A stretch of DNA of 5,865 nt, from the NCBI GenBank assembly GCA_947623615.1, contig CANQHH010000082.1, positions 1-5,865 on the forward strand. Direction: 5' to 3'. Shown here in pieces: positions 1 to 5,002 of the stretch. The first letter of the stretch is position 1. Each line of letters opens with the position of its first letter. The stretch comes from an uncultured Clostridia bacterium. Lineage in GTDB: Bacteria; Bacillota; Clostridia; TANB77; CAG-508. The notes under the pieces were generated by a model. The model saw nothing but the letters and a program-made list of their open reading frames with translations, was not told the DNA's origin and made no database searches. A program made the position numbers and the translations under genes.

Positions 1-65
1 TTCATATATATTTAGATGGAGATTTATTTAAAATAACAATAGGATTTCAAAAAATGAAAATTTAG
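1..65 (+). CDS. Possible 3' end of an upstream gene (partial)
   Basis: The frame beginning at position 3 is open from the window edge to a TAG at 63-65 and would encode about 20 residues ending in ...GFQKMKI. The other two plus frames close early, at 13-15 and 29-31. The alternating hydrophobic and charged residues would suit a C-terminal beta strand, but 20 codons in AT-rich DNA prove little. I do not recognise a family. If real, it is the tail of a gene upstream of the small protein at 105-236, and that protein's promoter would overlap the end of this gene. It could equally be non-coding. Confidence 0.3.
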   Translation, partial: HIYLDGDLFKITIGFQKMKI

Positions 66-73
66 TGTATAAT
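45..73 (+). promoter_or_regulatory. Probable sigma-A promoter of the small charged-protein gene
   Basis: A perfect TATAAT -10 box lies at 68-73, directly preceded by TG (66-67). The -35 position at the optimal 17-base spacing is TTTCAA (45-50), a weak match to TTGACA. Transcription would start near 80, giving a leader of only about 25 nt before the TTG start at 105. The strong -10 and close RBS support it; the weak -35 and general AT richness lower confidence. Confidence 0.5.
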
Positions 74-104
74 ATATTTAGATTAATAAAAGGAGGCGAA
101 TAAA

Positions 105-236
105 TTGGGATTATTAAGAAATAAAAATCTAGATGAGGAATATTCAAAGATATTAGATGATTTGGGTGTAGATTTAAATAATGGTAAAGATGATAAAAAA
201 GATGTAAAAGAGAAAAAAGAAGATAAAGAAAAATAA
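105..236 (+). CDS. Small highly charged hypothetical protein (43 aa)
   Basis: A TTG start at 105 sits 8 bases after a near-perfect AGGAGG (91-96), and the frame runs to TAA at 234-236. The protein begins MGLLRNKNLDEEYSK and has a short amphipathic N-terminal half (about residues 1-25, with an LDDLGVDL segment). The last 17 residues are almost entirely Lys, Asp and Glu. There is no signal peptide, membrane segment or cysteine motif. I do not recognise the family. The evidence that it is real is the RBS at ideal spacing, a TATAAT box upstream and a strong hairpin just after the stop. It appears to be a stand-alone transcript, convergent with the membrane protein gene. The ATG-less start and short length mean automatic gene callers may miss it. 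Confidence 0.6.
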   Translation: MGLLRNKNLDEEYSKILDDLGVDLNNGKDDKKDVKEKKEDKEK

Positions 237-257
237 AAATCTAATATATTAACAAAA

Positions 258-320
258 GGTGTCTTATAAAAAACTTTTCAATTTAAAATTGATAGTTCTG
301 AATAAGACACCGTTTCTTTT
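258..320. terminator. Likely bidirectional intrinsic terminator between convergent genes
   Basis: A perfect 10-bp inverted repeat, GGTGTCTTAT (258-267) with ATAAGACACC (302-311), encloses a second nested hairpin. In it AACT (272-275) pairs with AGTT (294-297), and TCAATT (278-283) pairs with AATTGA (287-292). On the plus strand it is followed by a T-rich run (313-320); on the minus strand the flank reads TTTTGTTAA. It lies between the stop of the small plus-strand gene (236) and the stop of the minus-strand membrane protein gene (328), the expected place for a shared terminator. The 34-base interior is longer than in a textbook terminator. Confidence 0.7.
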
Positions 321-327
321 ATTAAAA

Positions 328-816
328 TTATGTATGTGAAAAAATATATTCTATACCTCCAAAAGACACAGCAGTAATTATAAGCACAATAACTCCAGCA
401 GTTAAAACTCCTGCAATAATAGGTGGGATAGCTTTTTTAGGAGGTAATCCTAAAAAGTTTGCTATAAGTGATCCAACCCAAGCACCAGTACCAGGTAATG
501 GAATGGCAACAAATAAAAATAACCCTAGAGCTGTGAAATTTTGAAGTCTTGGGTTGTTTTCGATATTTCTAGTAGCCTTTTCAGTAGCCCAATCAATAAT
601 AAATTTTAGAGGTTTCCATCTTCCGAAAAAATCAAAAAGAGGACGTATGAATTTTACAATAAAATATATAGGAACAATATTACCTAAAAAACTAACTATA
701 AATGACTCAAAATAAGATAAACCTAAACCAACTCCAATAGGTATTGCTCCTCTTAATTCTATAATTGGCACCATACCAACAAGAAAAGTTATAAGATATT
801 TTAATATTATTGGCAT
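328..816 (-). CDS. COG2426-family small multidrug export / membrane protein
   Basis: This encodes a 162-residue integral membrane protein that I recognise as the family annotated 'putative small multi-drug export protein' (COG2426, Pfam PF06695). The export role is a database label, not a well-proven function. Hydrophobic segments lie at about residues 5-30, 37-57, 95-123 and 131-155, with a basic soluble stretch at about 60-93. Two family-like motifs are visible: ELRGAIP (20-26), and an IPLPGTGAW segment (105-113) whose Pro/Gly-rich pattern suggests re-entrant loops as in transporter-like folds (inference). The ATG at 816-814 is preceded at 8 bases by AAAGGA (complement of 825-830), fixing the start. 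It is divergent from rpoB, with its own promoter-like boxes, and ends at the shared hairpin, so it is probably monocistronic. The length is normal for the family and nothing is broken. Confidence 0.85.
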   Translation of the reverse strand: MPIILKYLITFLVGMVPIIELRGAIPIGVGLGLSYFESFIVSFLGNIVPIYFIVKFIRPLFDFFGRWKPLKFIIDWATEKATRNIENNPRLQNFTALGLFLFVAIPLPGTGAWVGSLIANFLGLPPKKAIPPIIAGVLTAGVIVLIITAVSFGGIEYIFSHT

Positions 817-851
817 ACAATCAATCCTTTCGATTATTAATGATGAATTCC

Positions 852-892
852 ATTGTACTATATATTTAAAATATTTGCAATAAAAATGTCAA
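852..892 (-). promoter_or_regulatory. Probable promoter of the COG2426-family gene
   Basis: On the minus strand, TTGCAA (880-875) and TACAAT (857-852) are separated by 17 bases, a good sigma-A pair giving a start near 845 and a leader of about 30 nt. A second reading uses a perfect TTGACA (892-887) with a poorer TTAAAT (869-864), also at 17 bases. Either fits the gene start at 816. I cannot choose firmly between them from sequence. Confidence 0.55.
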
Positions 893-904
893 AAATCATT
901 GACA
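887..904. repeat. Inverted repeat formed by facing TTGACA hexamers
   Basis: The segment TGTCAAAAATCATTGACA is a perfect 6-bp inverted repeat around a 6-base centre. The right arm is the -35 box of the rpoB promoter. The left arm, read on the minus strand, is a perfect -35 hexamer facing the divergent membrane protein gene. It may simply be two back-to-back -35 elements, or a site where a dimeric regulator could bind and affect both directions. Confidence 0.5.
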
Positions 905-928
905 AGCATAAGAAAAATATTATATACT
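899..928 (+). promoter_or_regulatory. Strong sigma-A-type promoter of rpoBC
   Basis: A perfect -35 TTGACA (899-904) is followed after 18 bases by TATACT (923-928); an overlapping TATATA (921-926) would give a 16-base spacing. The start is expected around 935, so the rpoB mRNA would carry a leader of roughly 200 nt. This is the best promoter match in the window and lies where the polymerase operon needs one, because no ribosomal protein gene precedes rpoB here. Confidence 0.75.
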
Positions 929-938
929 AAAATAGAAT

Positions 939-964
939 GGGGTTCTGTAAACCCTGCGTTTTTT
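939..964 (+). promoter_or_regulatory. 5'-proximal leader hairpin with T tract
   Basis: GGGTT (940-944) pairs with AACCC (950-954) around the loop CTGTA, extended by a G-T pair (939/955). Six T residues follow at 959-964, after GCG. It begins only about 5 nt after the predicted transcription start. That makes it more likely a 5' stabilising or pausing hairpin than a normal terminator, but the T tract leaves early attenuation possible. Confidence 0.4.
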
Positions 965-986
965 GTTATTCAATTATGTAAATTTT

Positions 987-1091
987 AAAGAAGAGGAATT
1001 GTTGTAAAATTACTACGGATATAGAGGTTTAAGAGCAGTAAACTTTTTCTATATTTGTATACATAATTTTACAAGCAAGAGGGACTTCTTT
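987..1091 (+). ncRNA. Long structured leader hairpin upstream of rpoB
   Basis: Several nested complementary segments make one near-continuous hairpin. AAAGAAG (987-993) pairs with CTTCTTT (1085-1091). An 11-bp helix joins 1002-1012 to 1064-1074. A third helix joins 1014-1024 to 1049-1059, including two G-U pairs. The tip helix AGGTTT (1025-1030) pairs with AAACTT (1040-1045) and is capped by the 9-nt loop AAGAGCAGT. A purine-rich internal loop (AGGAA opposite GAGGGA) interrupts the lower part. The basal 3' strand ends in TTTTT (1089-1093), 43 bases before the rpoB start. Structured rpoB leaders are known elsewhere, such as the Lacto-rpoB motif in Lactobacillales and the rplL-rpoB attenuator and RNase III site in E. 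coli. I cannot assign this one to a named family. Confidence 0.6.
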
Positions 1092-1122
1092 TTAATATAA
1101 ATTTAATTCTGCTTAATCTTAT

Positions 1123-1131
1123 AAGGGGTGA
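1123..1131 (+). promoter_or_regulatory. rpoB ribosome binding site (decides the TTG start)
   Basis: AAGGGGTGA closely matches the anti-SD complement AAGGAGGTGA. It is correctly spaced (5-7 bases) from TTG at 1137-1139. The in-frame GTG at 1128-1130 lies inside this SD and so cannot be served by it, which argues for TTG as the true start. Confidence 0.75.
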
Positions 1132-1136
1132 TTTTT

Positions 1137-4100
1137 TTGGTAAAAGACATTAAACACGAGAAATGTACTCGTAAGACTTTTGCAAAAATCGGCGATTCAA
1201 TCGAAATGCCAAATCTAATTAAGGTCCAAAAAGATTCTTACGAATGGTTCGTAGAAGAAGGGCTAGGAGAAATATTAAAAGATATATCTCCAATCATTGA
1301 TTATTCGGGAAATTTAGTTCTTGAATTTCTAGATTACTACATGGAAGATAAAACAAAATATACATTAGAAGAAGCCAAAGAAAGAGATGCTACATACTCA
1401 ACAAGATTGCACGTAAAAGTTAGACTTATTAATCGTGAGACAGGTGAAATAAAAGAGCAAGAGATTTATTTGGGAGATTTCCCACTTATGACAGATAGTG
1501 GAACTTTTATTATAAATGGAGCGGAGAGAGTAGTAGTAAGCCAATTAGTTCGTTCACCAGGTTGTTATTATGCATTTGATTATGACAAAACAGGTAAAAA
1601 AGTTTACACATCTACAGTAATGCCAATTAGAGGTGCATGGATAGAATATGAAACAGATGGAAATGATGTATTCTATGCAAGAGTTGATAGAACAAGAAAA
1701 ATACCTGTAACATCATTGTTAAGAGCAATAGGAGTTATAACAGATGAGCAAATAACTGAATTATTTGGTGAAGAGCCAAAAATCGTAGCTACAATCCAAA
1801 AAGACACAGTAAAAACGCAAGAAGAAGCCTTAATAGAAATTTATAAGAAATTAAGACCAGGAGAACTACCAACGGTAGATGCAGCTAGAAACTTATTTAA
1901 TGGATTATTTTTTGATCCAAGAAGATATGATTTAGCTAAAGTAGGAAGATACAAATTCAACAAAAAATTAAACTTAGCAACAAGAATTACAGGAAGAGTT
2001 GCTTATGAGGATATTATAGACCCTGAAACAGGAGAAGTATTTGTAGAAAAAGATGCAGTTATATCAGCAGATGTTGCAGAAGATATACAAAACTCAGGAA
2101 TAAACATTGTTGATGTAAAAGTAGATGATAAAAAAGTTAGAGTTATAGGTAATGGAACAGTAAATATATATAAATATTTATCAACAGTTGACTTAAGTAA
2201 GTTACATATAAAAGAGTATGTAAATTTTGAAGTTTTAAAATCTATTGTAGACAATACAGAGACTAAAGACTTACAAAAAGCTCTTAAAGAGAGAATAGAT
2301 GAATTAGTTCCAAGACATGTAACAACAGAGGATATTATAGCTTCAATAAGTTATTTATTGAATTTAGATTATGGAATAGGAAATGTTGATGATATAGATC
2401 ATTTAGGAAATAGACGTATTAGATGTGTTGGAGAGCTTTTACAAAATCAATTTAGAATTGGTTTAACAAGACTTGAAAGAGTTGTACGTGAAAGAATGAC
2501 AATACAAGATTTAGATGTTGTAACACCACAAACATTAATTAATACAAAACCAATTACTTCATCAATAAGAGAGTTCTTTGGAAGTTCTCAATTATCACAA
2601 TTCATGGATCAAACAAACCCACTTTCAGAGCTTACTCATAAAAGAAGAATATCAGCATTAGGACCTGGAGGACTATCACGTGAGAGAGCAGGATTTGAGG
2701 TTAGGGATATTCATTATACTCACTATGGTAGATTGTGTCCAGTAGAGTCACCAGAAGGACCAAACATTGGACTTATATCAGCACTTTCATCATTTGCAAT
2801 TATAAATGATTATGGATTTATTGAAACACCATATAGAAAAGTTGTTGATGGAAAAGTAACAGACGAAATTGTTTATATGCCAGCTGATGAAGAGGATAAA
2901 TATGTTATTGCACAAGCTTCAGAGAAATTAGATGAAAATGGAAGATTTGTTAGTGACAGAATAAGAGTAAGAATAAGAGAAGAAATCACAGTTACAGATA
3001 GAAATAAGGTACAGTTTGTTGATGTATCACCAAAACAATTGGTATCTGTTGCAGCTGCAATGATTCCTTTCTTAGAGCATGATGACGTAAAACGTTCTTT
3101 GATGGGATCTAACATGCAACGTCAAGCAGTTCCACTTCTTATGCCAGAATCTCCAATTGTAGGAACAGGTATAGAATATAGAGCAGCAAAAGACTCTGGA
3201 ATTACAGTTACAGCTAAAAATAGTGGTGTTGTTGAAAAAGTAACAGGTGACGAAATTATAATAAGAAATAAAAAAGATGAATTAGACACATATAAATTAA
3301 GAAAATTCAAGAGAACAAATGGTGGAACATGTATAAATCAAAGACCAGTTGTAGTGCGTGGCGAAAGAGTTAAAGAAGGAGACTTAATAGCTGATGGACC
3401 ATCTACAAAAGATGGAGAGATGGCATTAGGAAGAAACATGGTAATTGCATTTACAACATGGGAAGGATATAACTATGAGGATGCTATCCTTATAAATGAA
3501 AGATTAGTAAAAGAAGATATATATACATCTATTCATATTGAAGAATATGATTGTGAATGTCGTGATACAAAATTAGGACCAGAAGAAATTACAAGAGATA
3601 TTCCCAATATAGGAGATGATAGTTTAAAAGACCTAGATGAAAATGGAATTATCAGAATAGGTGCAGAAGTAAGACCTGGAGATATATTAGTTGGTAAGGT
3701 TACACCAAAAGGTGAAACAGAGTTGACAGCAGAAGAGAGATTACTTCGTGCAATATTTGGAGAAAAGGCAAGAGAAGTTAGAGATACATCACTTCGTGTA
3801 CCACACGGAGAAGGTGGAACAATAGTAGATGTAAAAATATTTACTAGAGATAATTCAGATGAATTAGGACCAGGTGTAAATCAAATTATTCGTTGCTACA
3901 TTGCACAAAAAAGAAAAATTTCTGTTGGAGATAAAATGGCTGGTAGACATGGTAACAAAGGTGTTATATCAAGAATTTTACCAGAAGAAGATATGCCATT
4001 TATGCCAGATGGTACACCAGTAGATATAGTGCTAAACCCACTTGGAGTTCCTTCTCGTATGAACTTAGGTCAAGTTTTGGAAGTACATTTAGGAATGGCT

Positions 4101-4886
4101 GCAAAAGCATTAGGATGGAAAGTTGCAACACCAGTTTTTGATGGAGCAACAGACGAAGAAATTAAAGAATTATTAAGTAAAGCAGGACTATCAGAAGATG
4201 GTAAAACAATCTTATATGATGGAAGAACAGGAGATAGATTTGACCAACCTGTAACTGTTGGTGTTATGTATATGTTAAAACTACACCACTTAGTAGATGA
4301 TAAAATACATGCACGTTCAACAGGACCATATTCATTAGTTACACAACAGCCATTAGGAGGAAAAGCGCAATTTGGTGGACAACGTTTTGGAGAGATGGAA
4401 GTTTGGGCATTAGAGGCATATGGAGCAGCTTACACATTACAAGAAATGTTAACAGTAAAATCAGATGATGTAATAGGACGTGTTAAAACATATGAAGCTA
4501 TTGTTAAAGGAGAAAATGTTCCAGAACCAGGTGTACCAGAAGGATTTAAAGTATTAATCAAAGAACTTCAAAGCTTAGGATTAGATATACGTTTATTATC
4601 ACCTGATAATAGAGAGCTAGAGCTTAAAGAGAGTATAGATGATGGTATAGATTTTAATTTGAATGATAAAAAAATGTCAGAATCTGTTTTAGATGAAAAT
4701 GAGTTAAATGAAACATATACAGAAGAAGCGGTGGAACCTGATGAAGAAAGTGATACATTATTTGAAGGTTTTTCAGATGATGAGTTATCATTAGATGATA
4801 TAGATGATGATGAATTAGATTTAACAGATTTAGGTACTGATAACATACTTAATGACGAAGAAATTTTAGATGATGAAGATAGATAA
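1137..4886 (+). CDS. rpoB: DNA-directed RNA polymerase subunit beta
   Basis: This is the complete beta subunit of RNA polymerase, 1249 residues from TTG 1137; starting at GTG 1128 would add three residues (1252). Visible in order are: the N-terminal PNLIKVQKDSYEWF segment; the GTFIINGAERV lobe motif from residue 122; and the rifampicin pocket at about 482-511, with Asp491, His501 and Ser506 matching sensitive E. coli D516, H526 and S531. They are followed by GYNYEDA with Glu781-Asp782; the flap segment VPHGEGG at about 890-900; the active-site block GDKMAGRHGNKG with Lys933 and Lys941 (E. coli K1065/K1073); and the C-terminal clamp GQRFGEMEVWALEAYGAA at about 1080-1100. There are no proteobacterial-type insertions. 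Residues 1156-1249 form an unusually long acidic tail (40 Asp/Glu of 94). rpoC follows after 116 nt, and the gene has its own promoter and leader. Confidence 0.98.
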   Translation: MVKDIKHEKCTRKTFAKIGDSIEMPNLIKVQKDSYEWFVEEGLGEILKDISPIIDYSGNLVLEFLDYYMEDKTKYTLEEAKERDATYSTRLHVKVRLINRETGEIKEQEIYLGDFPLMTDSGTFIINGAERVVVSQLVRSPGCYYAFDYDKTGKKVYTSTVMPIRGAWIEYETDGNDVFYARVDRTRKIPVTSLLRAIGVITDEQITELFGEEPKIVATIQKDTVKTQEEALIEIYKKLRPGELPTVDAARNLFNGLFFDPRRYDLAKVGRYKFNKKLNLATRITGRVAYEDIIDPETGEVFVEKDAVISADVAEDIQNSGINIVDVKVDDKKVRVIGNGTVNIYKYLSTVDLSKLHIKEYVNFEVLKSIVDNTETKDLQKALKERIDELVPRHVTTEDIIASISYLLNLDYGIGNVDDIDHLGNRRIRCVGELLQNQFRIGLTRLERVVRERMTIQDLDVVTPQTLINTKPITSSIREFFGSSQLSQFMDQTNPLSELTHKRRISALGPGGLSRERAGFEVRDIHYTHYGRLCPVESPEGPNIGLISALSSFAIINDYGFIETPYRKVVDGKVTDEIVYMPADEEDKYVIAQASEKLDENGRFVSDRIRVRIREEITVTDRNKVQFVDVSPKQLVSVAAAMIPFLEHDDVKRSLMGSNMQRQAVPLLMPESPIVGTGIEYRAAKDSGITVTAKNSGVVEKVTGDEIIIRNKKDELDTYKLRKFKRTNGGTCINQRPVVVRGERVKEGDLIADGPSTKDGEMALGRNMVIAFTTWEGYNYEDAILINERLVKEDIYTSIHIEEYDCECRDTKLGPEEITRDIPNIGDDSLKDLDENGIIRIGAEVRPGDILVGKVTPKGETELTAEERLLRAIFGEKAREVRDTSLRVPHGEGGTIVDVKIFTRDNSDELGPGVNQIIRCYIAQKRKISVGDKMAGRHGNKGVISRILPEEDMPFMPDGTPVDIVLNPLGVPSRMNLGQVLEVHLGMAAKALGWKVATPVFDGATDEEIKELLSKAGLSEDGKTILYDGRTGDRFDQPVTVGVMYMLKLHHLVDDKIHARSTGPYSLVTQQPLGGKAQFGGQRFGEMEVWALEAYGAAYTLQEMLTVKSDDVIGRVKTYEAIVKGENVPEPGVPEGFKVLIKELQSLGLDIRLLSPDNRELELKESIDDGIDFNLNDKKMSESVLDENELNETYTEEAVEPDEESDTLFEGFSDDELSLDDIDDDELDLTDLGTDNILNDEEILDDEDR
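4776..4832 (+). repeat. Imperfect duplication within the acidic RpoB tail
   Basis: Two 27-base units, 4776-4802 and 4806-4832, encode DDELSLDDI (residues 1214-1222) and DDELDLTDL (1224-1232), 30 bases apart. They share GAT-GAT-GA(G/A)-TTA and a following TTA codon. This looks like a small in-frame expansion of an acidic linear motif. Low-complexity GAT runs could also produce it by chance. Confidence 0.45.
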
Positions 4887-4899
4887 TTTTAATTAAATA

Positions 4900-4970
4900 G
4901 TTTCCGAAAGGGTTGATAGTAGCAAGAAGGAATTGCACAGCGGTGTATAAACTAAAGACCCTTAGGAAGC
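4900..4970 (+). ncRNA. Candidate structured RNA in the rpoB-rpoC gap
   Basis: The outer helix pairs GTTTCC (4900-4905) with GGAAGC (4965-4970), with one G-U pair. After a small internal loop (GA opposite A), AAGGGT (4908-4913) pairs perfectly with ACCCTT (4958-4963). Inside are TAGT (4917-4920) with ACTA (4951-4954), and a small hairpin GCAA (4922-4925) with TTGC (4933-4936) that shows GAAGGAA in its loop. A further CAC/GTG pairing (4936-4938/4943-4945) is possible but shares one base with the last. The 12 bp of closing helix and the relatively GC-rich content stand out in this AT-rich sequence. It has no T run after it, so it is not a terminator. Function is unknown; I do not recognise a named riboswitch or ribozyme. 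Confidence 0.55.
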
Positions 4971-4982
4971 ACAAAATATAAA

Positions 4983-5002
4983 TCGGGGGAGGCAAAAACC
5001 GA
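4983..5002 (+). promoter_or_regulatory. rpoC ribosome binding site within a small hairpin
   Basis: GGGGGAGG (4985-4992) lies 10 bases before the GTG start at 5003 and is the only good SD near it. TCGG (4983-4986) can pair with CCGA (4999-5002), placing GGGAGG in the loop and the stem against the start codon. The stem has only 4 bp, so it would mildly shape access rather than block it. Confidence 0.6.

Noticed and set aside
976..981. ATG immediately followed by TAA in the rpoB leader (a start-stop element)
   Set aside because: There is no ribosome binding site upstream; it is most likely chance in AT-rich DNA.
1004..1093. T-box or other known riboswitch in the rpoB leader
   Set aside because: I see no T-box GGGTGG / ACCGCG-type core and no purine, SAM, cobalamin, c-di-GMP or fluoride riboswitch signature.
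2003..3310. Minus-strand open frames inside rpoB (2003-2254, 2873-3115, 3122-3310)
   Set aside because: They are antisense to highly conserved rpoB codons, have no ribosome binding site that I can see, and encode low-complexity Ser/Thr/Ile-rich sequence typical of shadow frames.
4568..4846. Minus-strand 92-codon frame rich in serine
   Set aside because: The Ser runs arise from reading the Asp/Glu (GAT/GAA) codons of the acidic RpoB tail on the opposite strand.
4900..4970. tRNA or hammerhead ribozyme in the rpoB-rpoC gap
   Set aside because: There is no TTCGA-type T loop or 7-bp acceptor/D-arm layout. The TTGATAG near a GAAA does not give the required hammerhead core CTGATGA...GAAA.
4913..4981. 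Short frames in the rpoB-rpoC gap (a TTG start near 4913, or GTG at 4943-4945 preceded by AAGGA)
   Set aside because: A leader peptide of 12-22 codons is possible, but the SD spacing is poor and the RNA pairing explains the sequence better.
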